Source: Aphodomonas sp964553125 (GTDB lineage: Bacteria; Bacillota; Clostridia; Christensenellales; Aristaeellaceae). From it: 64,000 nt of DNA. Position 1 is the first letter of the stretch. Each line of letters opens with the position of its first letter. The position numbers were made by a program, and so were the translations under genes. The notes beneath the pieces were generated by a model. It saw nothing but the letters and a program-made list of their open reading frames with translations. It ran no database searches and had not been told where the DNA came from. This document shows positions 51,068 through 59,085 of the stretch, one piece after another. The stretch covers positions 1 to 64,000 of the forward strand of contig CAZKJW010000002.1 in assembly GCA_964553125.1 (NCBI GenBank). The letters run 5' to 3'.

Positions 51068-51946
51068 TCAGTTCAGCATCACCTGACCGCCGGTCACCGG
51101 GATGGCCTGACCCGTTTCGTATTTTTGCTCGACGCAATAGAAGATGGCGCGCGCCACGTCGATGGGCAGGCAGCCGCGATTCATCGGCACTTTTGCTTCG
51201 TAGAAGCGCTTCACGTCGGCAGTGGTCTTTGCGCCCGGTACCTTACCGGCCTTCAGATACTGCACGAACAGGCCGCGTTCCGGATCCATCCACAGCGGGC
51301 CTTCCAGATAGTTGCCGGGGCAGACGGCGTTGACCTTGATGTTGTAGGCGCACAGTTCGAGCGCGAAGCTCTGCGTCAGACCGATGCCGCCGAACTTGCT
51401 GCCGGCATAGGCGGCGTTTTTGTTGCTGCCTTCCAGACCGGACTTGGAGTTGACGGCGATGATATCGCCCATCCATTCCGGATCGGCTTCGTGCTGCGCT
51501 TCCATGATCATGGCGGCGTATTTGGTGCAGAGGAAATAGCCGGTATAGTTGATGTTGGTGACGAAATCAAAATCCTTGCGTTCGAGCTGCGTGACGGGGC
51601 CGGAACGGACGACGCCAGCGTTGGAAACGAGGATGTCCAGACCGCCGAGCTTTTCAACCGTCTGCGCCATCAGCGCGGCAACGCTTTCTTCGTCGGAGAC
51701 GTTCACGGCGATGCTGATTGCCCGCTCGCCGAGTTCGTTGGCGACACTTTCGGCCAGCGGCGCGTTCAGATCGGCGATGACGATCGTTGCGCCTTCTTTA
51801 TACATTTCTTCGGCGATGCCTTTGCCGAAGCCCTGCGCCGCGCCCGTAACGATGGCGATTTTGCCGGCAAGGCGACCGGCTCCCGCAGGACGGTTATGAA
51901 TGTTTTGCTTGGCAAGTTCGCACCATTTGGTCATGTCAACTGACAC
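51068..51946 (-). CDS. SDR family NAD(P)-dependent oxidoreductase (sorbitol-6-phosphate dehydrogenase-like)
   Basis: A 292-residue classical short-chain dehydrogenase: cofactor motif TGAAQGFGKGIA (about 34-45), DILVSNAGVV (about 104-113), catalytic Ser in NSKSGLEGS, and YAGSK (Tyr and Lys about 181 and 185), then PGNYLEGPLW. An N-terminal extension of about 25 residues precedes the Rossmann fold. The closest named group I can suggest is sorbitol-6-phosphate 2-dehydrogenase, but no PTS or polyol genes are adjacent. The GTG at 51946 is favoured by a GAAGGAA site; ATG 51934 is too far from it. Confidence 0.82.
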   Translation of the reverse strand: MSVDMTKWCELAKQNIHNRPAGAGRLAGKIAIVTGAAQGFGKGIAEEMYKEGATIVIADLNAPLAESVANELGERAISIAVNVSDEESVAALMAQTVEKLGGLDILVSNAGVVRSGPVTQLERKDFDFVTNINYTGYFLCTKYAAMIMEAQHEADPEWMGDIIAVNSKSGLEGSNKNAAYAGSKFGGIGLTQSFALELCAYNIKVNAVCPGNYLEGPLWMDPERGLFVQYLKAGKVPGAKTTADVKRFYEAKVPMNRGCLPIDVARAIFYCVEQKYETGQAIPVTGGQVMLN

Positions 51947-52004
51947 ACTGATTCCTTCTTTCTGTCGGAAATTGGTTTTATTGTACCGTTCGCATTGCGT
52001 TTCG

Positions 52005-52472
52005 TCAAGGCATAAAGCGCCGTTTTCCGGTGAGGGAGGAAAGCGCAATGCGATAAACGCGCGTCATGCCGAGCGCGATGCATGTTTTGCCGTCGAAGCC
52101 GGGATAGCCGCAATGCGCCATCAGCAGTTCAATGCCGTGCGCGGCTTCCTCGTCGCCGCAGATTTCAGCAGTTCCAAAGCCGATGACGCTTTCGTAGTCG
52201 GCGGTTATGCCGTTTCCGGCGCCGCGGTATCCATGCAAAAGGCTTGCCTCGACGCAGACGCGGCTGTCGCGCGCCAGCAGCTCGTGCTTCATCCCTTCTG
52301 CAGCGCCGTGGAAGTATAGCGTTACGCGGCCGTCAAGCACCTCAAAGCCGAAAGAAACAGGCACGACGTACGAGCCGTTTTCGCCCGTCATGGCGATGTG
52401 CAGCGTGTCGCAGCGTTCAAGCAGCGAAACAATTTCGGAAAAATCCTTGATTTCGCGATCTGATTTGCGCAT
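52005..52472 (-). CDS. Pyridoxamine 5'-phosphate oxidase family (flavin-binding split barrel) protein
   Basis: A 155-residue split-barrel protein of the NimA/HugZ-like PNPOx superfamily: CDTLHIAMTGENGSYVVPVSFGFEVLDGRVTLYFHGAAEGMKHELLARDSRVCVEAS is the typical first half, with YFHGAAEGMK as the flavin phosphate-binding segment, and YESVIGFGTAEI follows. Such proteins bind FMN, F420 or heme; members near NimA reduce nitro compounds. It starts five bases after the endonuclease IV stop. Confidence 0.86.
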   Translation of the reverse strand: MRKSDREIKDFSEIVSLLERCDTLHIAMTGENGSYVVPVSFGFEVLDGRVTLYFHGAAEGMKHELLARDSRVCVEASLLHGYRGAGNGITADYESVIGFGTAEICGDEEAAHGIELLMAHCGYPGFDGKTCIALGMTRVYRIALSSLTGKRRFMP

Positions 52473-52476
52473 GGGA

Positions 52477-53313
52477 TTACGCCTCGTCAGATTGATCGCG
52501 CAGGAGCGCGATTTCAGCGGCGTATCCTGCGTCGTCATTCGGGGTTTCCAGAATGAAAGGCAAATCGCGCAGGGCGGGATGCCGGATGATCCGGACGATT
52601 GCATCCAGCGGCATTTTGCCGTCGACAATTTTAGCATGGCGATCCTTGTGCGAGGAAAGGCCGAACATCGAGTTGTTGAGATGCACCGCTTTCAGCCGTG
52701 AAAGGCCGATTGTGGTATCGAACTTTGTGAGAACGCCGTCGAGGTCGTTTACGATGTCGTATCCGCCGTCGTAAACATGACAGGTATCAAGGCATACGCC
52801 CATGTGTTCGTCGAGCGTTACGCGATCCAGAATTTCCCGCAGCTCTTCAAACGTTGCGCCGATCTCGCTGCCTTTGCCCGCCATCGTTTCAAGCAGCACG
52901 GTCGTGTGCATGGCAGGGAAAAGGGATTCGTTGAGGATTTCGGCAGTTTTGGTGATGCCGGTTTCAACGCCCTGACCAACGTGGCTGCCTGGATGAAAAT
53001 TGTAGTACTGGCCGGGCGTATGCTCCATGCGCTGCAAATCGTCGGCAAACACGGTGCGGGCGAATTCGCGCACGTTTTCTTTTTCGGCGCAGGGGTTCAG
53101 CGTATAGGGCGCATGAGCGACGATCTTATCAATGCCGTGCTCGGCGCAGAAAGCGTGAAACGCGGCAATATCGGCTGCATCGATGGCCTTGGCCGAGCCG
53201 CCGCGCGGGTTGCGCGTAAAGAAGGCGAAGGTTGTAGCGTTCAGCGCAGCGGCGCGCTGCGCCATGGCGAGATAGCCGCCGGCGGAGGAGATATGGCTTC
53301 CGATTCTGAGCAT
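52477..53313 (-). CDS. nfo: Endonuclease IV (AP endonuclease)
   Basis: Cuts DNA 5' to abasic sites and some oxidised bases in base excision repair. The 278 residues fold as a TIM barrel with three metal sites: GSHISSAGGYL at the start, AHAPYTLNPC (His near 68), NFHPGSHVGQG (His near 107), LLETMAGKGSEIG (Glu near 143), CLDTCHVYDGGYD (Asp/His near 177-180), HLNNSMFG and FILETPNDD (Glu near 259). The ATG at 53313 follows a GAGGAA site. Confidence 0.95.
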   Translation of the reverse strand: MLRIGSHISSAGGYLAMAQRAAALNATTFAFFTRNPRGGSAKAIDAADIAAFHAFCAEHGIDKIVAHAPYTLNPCAEKENVREFARTVFADDLQRMEHTPGQYYNFHPGSHVGQGVETGITKTAEILNESLFPAMHTTVLLETMAGKGSEIGATFEELREILDRVTLDEHMGVCLDTCHVYDGGYDIVNDLDGVLTKFDTTIGLSRLKAVHLNNSMFGLSSHKDRHAKIVDGKMPLDAIVRIIRHPALRDLPFILETPNDDAGYAAEIALLRDQSDEA

Positions 53314-53390
53314 GAATACATTCCTCACAGTGAAAGAAATTTCTGTATTGTCTGTTTATCCCGCTGCACATCCTTTGAAACGCGGATTTC

Positions 53391-53422
53391 TAAAAAGAGC
53401 GGACGAGCAGCCGCCCGTCCGC
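53391..53422 (-). terminator. Rho-independent terminator
   Basis: On the minus strand GCGGACG and CGTCCGC pair around a ten-base GC-rich loop, followed by TCTTTTTA. It ends pepT. Confidence 0.78.
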
Positions 53423-53433
53423 AAAGAGAGCGA

Positions 53434-54645
53434 TTATTTCTTTCCTACGACGATCGCTTCGAGCACGTCCACCATTCGTTCAAGCGATTCTTCGGAGATA
53501 TACTCATAAACGCCGTGGAAATTGCAGCCGCCGGTCGGCAGGTTGGGGCAGGGCATTCCCATGAAGCTGATCGTCGCGCCGTCGGTGCCGCCGCGGATGG
53601 GCGTATAGACGGGCGTTTCGCCGACGGCCAGCATTGCATCCCGCGCGCGCTCCACCACGTCCATGCGCTCTTTCAGCTTTTCAAGCATGTTGTAATAGCT
53701 GTCGCGCATGGTAAGGGTTACGGTTCCATCGCCGTATTTGTCGTTGAGATACGCGGTGATCTTTTCAAGGCGACGCTTCTTTTCTTCAAATTTTTTACGG
53801 TCATGATCGCGAACGATATAATCGCTGTCGGCGTGATCGACGCAGCCGGAGATTTCGCTCAGCATGAAGAAGCCTTCGTGTCCTTCTGTGTTCTCGGGCG
53901 TTTGACGCACGGGCAGCATGGAGTGGAATTCCATGGCGAGCGTGGCGGCGTTGAGCATTTTGTCTTTCGCGCTGCCGGGGTGAATGCTGAAACCGCGGAA
54001 ATGCACGTGCGCCGCCGCGGCGTTGAAATTCTCGAATTCAATTTCGCCCAGCGCGCCGCCGTCAACCGTGTAGCCGAAATCGGCTCCAAGCTGCTCGATG
54101 CTGAAATGCTTCGGGCCGCGGCCGATTTCCTCGTCCGGCGTAAAGCCGATGCAGAGCTTGCCGTGGCGGATCTCAGGATGCTGAAGGAACCGCTCGGCCA
54201 GCGTGAGAATTTCCGCGACGCCGGCTTTATCGTCCGCGCTGAGGAGCGTAGTGCCGTCCGTTACAAGCAGCGTATGGCCGATCTCGCGCTCCAGCGCGGG
54301 AAAATCGGCGGCGCGCAGAACGATCTGCTTTTCTTCGTTCAGCACGATGTCGCCGCCTTCGTAGCGCACGCGGCGCGCGTGAATCGGGCCGCCCGGAACC
54401 GCGTCGGACGTGTCAACATGCGCGATCAGGCCGACGGCGGGCATGGTTTCGTCCGTCGCAGGGATGCTGCCGTAAACGTAGCCGTTTTCGTCCATGCGCG
54501 CATCGGCGATGCCCATGGCAAGCATCTCGTCGGCAAGCTGCCGGGCGAGAACCTTCTGGTTCGGCGTGGAGGGGCAGGTTTCGCTGGACTCGTCGCTGGT
54601 CGTGTCCACCTGAATGTATCTGAGAAAACGTTCTGTGGCTGTCAT
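53434..54645 (-). CDS. pepT: Peptidase T (tripeptide aminopeptidase)
   Basis: Di-zinc M20B peptidase that removes the N-terminal residue of tripeptides in the cytosol. The 403 residues include IQVDTTSDE at the start, IAHVDTSD (first zinc His near 76), LLSADDKAGVAEIL (bridging Asp near 138), GFTPDEEIGRG (catalytic Glu near 172), DGGALGEIEFENFNAA and PIRGGTDGA, all in order. A GGAGG site precedes the ATG. Confidence 0.96.
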   Translation of the reverse strand: MTATERFLRYIQVDTTSDESSETCPSTPNQKVLARQLADEMLAMGIADARMDENGYVYGSIPATDETMPAVGLIAHVDTSDAVPGGPIHARRVRYEGGDIVLNEEKQIVLRAADFPALEREIGHTLLVTDGTTLLSADDKAGVAEILTLAERFLQHPEIRHGKLCIGFTPDEEIGRGPKHFSIEQLGADFGYTVDGGALGEIEFENFNAAAAHVHFRGFSIHPGSAKDKMLNAATLAMEFHSMLPVRQTPENTEGHEGFFMLSEISGCVDHADSDYIVRDHDRKKFEEKKRRLEKITAYLNDKYGDGTVTLTMRDSYYNMLEKLKERMDVVERARDAMLAVGETPVYTPIRGGTDGATISFMGMPCPNLPTGGCNFHGVYEYISEESLERMVDVLEAIVVGKK

Positions 54646-54688
54646 GATAAAACCTCCGTTTTTTGTGATAGAGTGGGGCTTTGCGTTT

Positions 54689-56050
54689 TTATGAGGCGCT
54701 TTGCGCCGGATGCCGTTTCCCGAGAATGCTGCGCCTGTAACAGAGAAGCATCAGGATTGTGCAGACGATCCATCCGGCGGGGTAGCCGAACGCCGTCAGC
54801 GCAGGCGTGCTGTGAATGTGGGACATGATAAACAGGTATACCTGCCGGAAGGCGACGAACGAGCCGAGCATGATCAGCACGGGCGTGCGGACGATGCCCG
54901 CGCCGCGCAGCGCGCCGGAATGAATCTGGTAGATAATCATGACGCAATAGAACGGCGACATCACGCGCACGAACTGCTCGCCGTAATACAGCACTTCCGC
55001 TTCCTGCGTGAACAGCCGCAGAATCTGCTCGGCAAAAACGTTGAGGATGATAATCAGCGCTAACGTGATGGCGAAGGAAATGCGCATGGAGACCTTCACA
55101 CCGTCCTGCGCGCGCTTGAGCTTCTGCGCGCCGATATTCTGCCCGACATAGGTTGTGACGGCCATGGAGAGCGTATTGCAGGGCAGGGAGACAAAGGAAT
55201 CCGCCTTGTTGCAGGCGCTCCAGCCGGCCATGCAGGCGGAGCCGAACGCATTGATGTACGACTGAACGAAAACGTTGGAGAAGCAGGTCAGCACTTGCTG
55301 CAGCGCCGTGGGGAAACCGATGCGGATGATGTTTTTCAGAATCGGCCAGTTGATAGCAAGATTGTGCGGGTTGAGGCGATAGGGCGCGTTTGTGTGAATG
55401 AGCACAAAGCACGTGAGGATGGCGGAAAGGTATTCCGCGAGGATCGTCGCGTAGGCGACGCCTTCCACGCCCATATGAAAGACGAGAACGAACAGCAGAT
55501 CGAACACGGTGTTGAACAGCGTGCAGAAGCACAGGAAATACAGCGGACGCTTGGAATCGCCGACGGCGCGCAAAATGCCCGAGGTCATGTTGTAAATGAG
55601 AAGCCCCGGCAGTCCGTAGAAATAGATGGTGAGATAGATGTGCGCCTGCGGGAAAACGTCCGCCGGCGTGCGCATGAAATGCAGCAGCGGATCGACCAGA
55701 AGCACGCCGATAATAATGAACGCCGTGCTGGAAACGAGCGCGGCCAGCATGGTGGTGTGAACGGCGTCGTGCAGGTTTTTGTTGTCGTGCGCGCCGTAGT
55801 ATTGCGCGATGACGACGGTTGCGCCAATGGATAGCCCGCTCATCATGCTAACGACCATGTTGACGATGCTGCCGGTCGAGCCGACGGCGGCGAGCGCCTG
55901 ACTCCCGACAAAATTGCCCACAACGATTGAATCGACCGTGTTGTAAAGAAGCTGGAAAAGGTTTCCAATAAGCAACGGCAATGAAAAGCGGATCAGCAGT
56001 CCGGCAATATTGCCTTCCGTCATGGTTGTGTTACGAACAGTTGAACGCAT
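54689..56050 (-). CDS. MATE family efflux transporter
   Basis: A 453-residue polytopic protein with twelve hydrophobic helices in the two-repeat MATE arrangement. The first repeat has NIAGLLIRFSLPLLIGNLFQLLYNTVDSIVVG and the QALAAVGSTGSIVN segment; the second has IGFPTALQQVLTCFSNVFVQSYINAFG and TYVGQNIGAQKLKRAQDGVK. This is the intact MATE of the window, in contrast to the frameshifted one near 40 kb. The ATG at 56050 follows GGGAGG. Substrate unknown. Confidence 0.93.
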   Translation of the reverse strand: MRSTVRNTTMTEGNIAGLLIRFSLPLLIGNLFQLLYNTVDSIVVGNFVGSQALAAVGSTGSIVNMVVSMMSGLSIGATVVIAQYYGAHDNKNLHDAVHTTMLAALVSSTAFIIIGVLLVDPLLHFMRTPADVFPQAHIYLTIYFYGLPGLLIYNMTSGILRAVGDSKRPLYFLCFCTLFNTVFDLLFVLVFHMGVEGVAYATILAEYLSAILTCFVLIHTNAPYRLNPHNLAINWPILKNIIRIGFPTALQQVLTCFSNVFVQSYINAFGSACMAGWSACNKADSFVSLPCNTLSMAVTTYVGQNIGAQKLKRAQDGVKVSMRISFAITLALIIILNVFAEQILRLFTQEAEVLYYGEQFVRVMSPFYCVMIIYQIHSGALRGAGIVRTPVLIMLGSFVAFRQVYLFIMSHIHSTPALTAFGYPAGWIVCTILMLLCYRRSILGKRHPAQSAS

Positions 56051-56182
56051 AAGCAAATCCTCCCAGTGCATCGTAGCACTTTGCAGGGAAACAGTCAATT
56101 CGGATGCGGCATTTTCTTTTTCACAGCTGCGGGACGGTTATATTGCGCGCCTGCGCGCACAATAAAACGGGAGGTGAACGCA

Positions 56183-56344
56183 ATGAAAAAGAAACGCAAG
56201 CGGAGCGACGACCCGTTTTATAACCTCGAAAAAGCGGCGTCGGCGACGGAGTGTACAGGGCTGAAAATCGTGCCGCCGCAGACGGCGCAGGAGGACGAGG
56301 AGCTCTCTGCGCTTTACGCGATTCACGATACGGCGGACAAGTAG
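56183..56344 (+). CDS. Small charged protein, unknown function
   Basis: A 53-residue product with a basic N-terminus (KKKRKRSDDPFYN) and an acidic C-terminus, carrying ASATECTGLKIVPP and EDEELSALYAIHD. A strong GGGAGGTGAACGCA leader directly before the ATG supports translation. I believe short proteins with a TECTGL-P-P core occur in other Clostridia, but this is from memory. No membrane segment. Confidence 0.62.
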   Translation: MKKKRKRSDDPFYNLEKAASATECTGLKIVPPQTAQEDEELSALYAIHDTADK

Positions 56345-56353
56345 CTGCGAAAC

Positions 56354-56386
56354 GCCGCCCGGCGGAATCGGGATTCGCCGGGCGGC
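56354..56386. terminator. Strong GC hairpin between convergent genes
   Basis: GCCGCCCGGCG and CGCCGGGCGGC form an 11-base stem that extends by AATC/GATT with one bulged G. Neither side has a clear T-run, so intrinsic termination is uncertain. Confidence 0.5.
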
Positions 56387-56393
56387 ACGCGTG

Positions 56394-57641
56394 TTACGGT
56401 TCTTTTTTGAAATTGCACAGCGTAGGCGCTCCGTCCTGCGAAACGACGACGCGTTCGATTTCGGCGTAGTTGCTTGTTTCCGTCGGCATTTTGCGATGGG
56501 AGAGCTTATTCTCCACAAACTGCTTGCACAGCTGGAAGATCAGGCCGAACGTCGGCACAGCCACGAGCATTCCGATGAAGCCGAAAAGCCCGCCGCCGAC
56601 AAGAATGGAGAAAAGCACGCCGAAGGGGGAAACGCCGGTTTTGTCGCCAAGAATGCGCGGGCCGATGAAATTGCCGTCCAGCTGCTGCAGGAGCAGGATG
56701 AAGATGGCGAAAATCAGGCTCTTGAGCGGATCGATCATCAGAATGAGCAGGATGCTCGGCGCGGCGCCGATGATCGGCCCGAAGTAGGGGATGATGTTGG
56801 TGATGCCCACAACGACGCTGACCAGCACGACGAAGGGCAGATTGAGAATGGTCATGCCAATGAAGCAGAGAAGGCCGATGATTGCGGAATCGAGAATTTT
56901 TCCAATGAGGAACCCGCGGAACATGCGGTTCGCTTCACGAACGACATCAAGGAAACGGTTTGCACGCTCGGGCTTGAGGAGCGCAAACACGCATTTCTTG
57001 GAAAGCGCAAGCATACGCCGCTTGGCAGAGAGCAAATAAATAGAAACGATTACGCCGAGAATGAAGTTATAAAGCGTGCGGCCGACCAGCACGACGCCGT
57101 TGGTCACGCCGGAAAGCAGCGTCATAAAATCGTCCTGAAGGAAGGATGTGATCCACGCGCTGACCTGCTTGATGGCGGAATCGACGTACACGCGCACCAC
57201 CTCGTCGGTTTCGGCGAGATAGGGGGTCAGCCACGCCTCAAAGCCGCGGGAGTATTCGCCGATGTTGTTGACGAGCATACCGATGCTGTCGATCAGCTGC
57301 GGCAGAAGAATGCGCACAAGGAAAACGATCAGCGCGAGAAGAAAGACTTCGGAAAGCAGAACGCCCAGCACGTGCGCGCTTTTTTTTCTTACTCGCCCGG
57401 CGCGTTCAGTCTTTGCGGGAATGCGCATGATCAGCGCTTCGATCTGCTGCATGAGCGGGTTGAGCAGATAGGTGATTACAAGCCCCCAGCTGACGGGAGC
57501 CAGCACGCCGAGAATCTTGCGCAGTAGCGCGCCGACTACGCTGAGCCGATCGAGAAAGAAATAAAAAAGAATGGAACAGGCAATCACCAGAAAAATTGTT
57601 ATGCCCCAGTTCAGCGAATTCTTGATTCGTTCACGAAACAT
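56394..57641 (-). CDS. AI-2E family transporter (PerM/YtvI-like permease)
   Basis: A 415-residue membrane protein with about eight helices and the family landmarks LVITYLLNPLMQQIE near residue 55, KILDSAIIGLLCFIGMTILNLPF in the middle and GITNIIPYFGPIIGAAPS (about 288-305), followed by GPRILGDKTGVSPFGVLFSILVGG. Family members include TqsA, sporulation protein YtvI and sodium/proton antiporters, so the cargo is open. The ATG at 57641 follows GGAGGA. Confidence 0.92.
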   Translation of the reverse strand: MFRERIKNSLNWGITIFLVIACSILFYFFLDRLSVVGALLRKILGVLAPVSWGLVITYLLNPLMQQIEALIMRIPAKTERAGRVRKKSAHVLGVLLSEVFLLALIVFLVRILLPQLIDSIGMLVNNIGEYSRGFEAWLTPYLAETDEVVRVYVDSAIKQVSAWITSFLQDDFMTLLSGVTNGVVLVGRTLYNFILGVIVSIYLLSAKRRMLALSKKCVFALLKPERANRFLDVVREANRMFRGFLIGKILDSAIIGLLCFIGMTILNLPFVVLVSVVVGITNIIPYFGPIIGAAPSILLILMIDPLKSLIFAIFILLLQQLDGNFIGPRILGDKTGVSPFGVLFSILVGGGLFGFIGMLVAVPTFGLIFQLCKQFVENKLSHRKMPTETSNYAEIERVVVSQDGAPTLCNFKKEP

Positions 57642-57903
57642 CGCCATTCCTCCAATTTTAAGAAACAATATATAACAGTATATCATACTCGGCGACGGTT
57701 GTGGGAAGATTACGGAAATTTTATGCTTTTTTCACCATTTGCAATATGACCGCCGCTACGGATGAGAATGGAATGTCCGCGATTTGCGGATTATTGCTTA
57801 AATACGTCCGCGAATAGCGGAGGAAATCTGTATAAGTTCCATAAATGCGCGCAAAATTGAAGCGCGTTTATAGGGGAAAACGCCGTCAACGAAAAAACAG
57901 AGG
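57642..57903. other. Intergenic region with a pair of 15-bp palindromes
   Basis: No gene is seen. TCCGC-GATTT-GCGGA lies at 57776-57790 and TCCGC-GAATA-GCGGA at 57807-57821, start to start 31 bases, about three helical turns. The pair stands about 85-130 bases upstream of the promoter of the following ABC uptake operon and may bind a dimeric regulator. Confidence 0.6.
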
Positions 57904-57931
57904 TTGATTTTTTATCTGAAAATGCTATAAT
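57904..57931 (+). promoter_or_regulatory. Promoter of the ABC uptake operon
   Basis: TTGATT (57904-57909) and TATAAT (57926-57931), 16-base spacer, about 35 bases upstream of the ATPase gene start. Confidence 0.75.
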
Positions 57932-57966
57932 AATCATGAAGTAAAGATACGGACACGGAGGCAGCT

Positions 57967-59085
57967 ATGAGCGTAGGCATCACGATCAAGGACGCGGTGA
58001 AGCGTTACGGTAACAATACGATCATTCCCAAGTTAAATCTGACCATCAAAAATGGCGAGCTGTTTACGCTTCTGGGGCCTTCCGGATGCGGCAAGACGAC
58101 TCTGCTGCGCATGATTGCCGGCTTCAACTCCATTGAGGGCGGCGATTTCTTCTTCGACAGCAAGCGCATCAACGACATCGATCCCGGCAAGCGCAACATC
58201 GGCATGGTTTTCCAGAACTACGCCATTTTCCCGCACCTGAGCGTGCGCAAGAACGTTGAGTTCGGCCTGAAAAACCGTCACATGCCGAAGGATCAGATTG
58301 CCAAGGGAACCGATGAGTTCCTCAAGCTGGTGAAGATCGACGACTACGCCGATCGTATGCCCGACCGTCTTTCCGGCGGCCAGCAGCAGCGCGTTGCGCT
58401 CGCGCGCGCGCTCGTCATTCGCCCCGACGTGCTTTTGATGGACGAACCGCTTTCCAACCTTGACGCGAAGCTGCGCGTTGAGATGCGCACGGTCATCAAG
58501 GCCATTCAGCACGACGTCGGCATCACGACCGTGTATGTTACGCACGACCAGGAAGAAGCAATGGCGATTTCTGACCGCATTGCGGTCATGAATCTCGGCG
58601 TCATCCAGCATATCGGCGTGCCGAAGGATATCTATCAGCGTCCCGCCAATCTGTTTGTCGCCACGTTCATCGGCAAGTCGAACGTGCTGCATGGCAAGCT
58701 GAAAATGGAGAACGGCGAGCCGCATGTTGTGTTCGCCAACGGCTATGACGTGCTTGAGAACAAGATCCGCGAGGATTGCCGCGGGGATCGCGATGTGATC
58801 ATTTCCGTTCGCCCGGAAGAGCTGCTGATCGCGCCCAAGGGTTCCACGGAAGGCATCCGCGCGACGATCACGGACAGCGTTTTCCTCGGTCTGAACACGC
58901 ATTATTTCCTGACGCTCGAAACCGGCGAATCGGCCGAGGTCATTCAGGAATCGCAGATCGACTCCATTCTGCCCAAGGGTGCTGAGATTCGCGTGACGGT
59001 GAACACGGAGAAGTTCAACGTATTCGACGCCAAAACGGAAGCGAGCATCATGAAGGGCGTTCATAACGAACTGGAGGTGCTGTAA
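57967..59085 (+). CDS. ABC uptake transporter ATP-binding protein (Fe3+/organophosphate or polyamine type)
   Basis: A 372-residue ATPase of the FbpC/PotA class: Walker A GPSGCGKTT (about 36-44), Q-loop VFQNYAIFPH, signature LSGGQQQR (about 136-143), Walker B VLLMDEPLSNLDAKLR (about 155-170), H-loop VTHDQEEA, and a C-terminal TOBE regulatory domain (about 240-372) with ISVRPEEL. It is the first gene of the operon; its last base is the first base of the permease start codon (TAATG). Confidence 0.93.
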   Translation: MSVGITIKDAVKRYGNNTIIPKLNLTIKNGELFTLLGPSGCGKTTLLRMIAGFNSIEGGDFFFDSKRINDIDPGKRNIGMVFQNYAIFPHLSVRKNVEFGLKNRHMPKDQIAKGTDEFLKLVKIDDYADRMPDRLSGGQQQRVALARALVIRPDVLLMDEPLSNLDAKLRVEMRTVIKAIQHDVGITTVYVTHDQEEAMAISDRIAVMNLGVIQHIGVPKDIYQRPANLFVATFIGKSNVLHGKLKMENGEPHVVFANGYDVLENKIREDCRGDRDVIISVRPEELLIAPKGSTEGIRATITDSVFLGLNTHYFLTLETGESAEVIQESQIDSILPKGAEIRVTVNTEKFNVFDAKTEASIMKGVHNELEVL

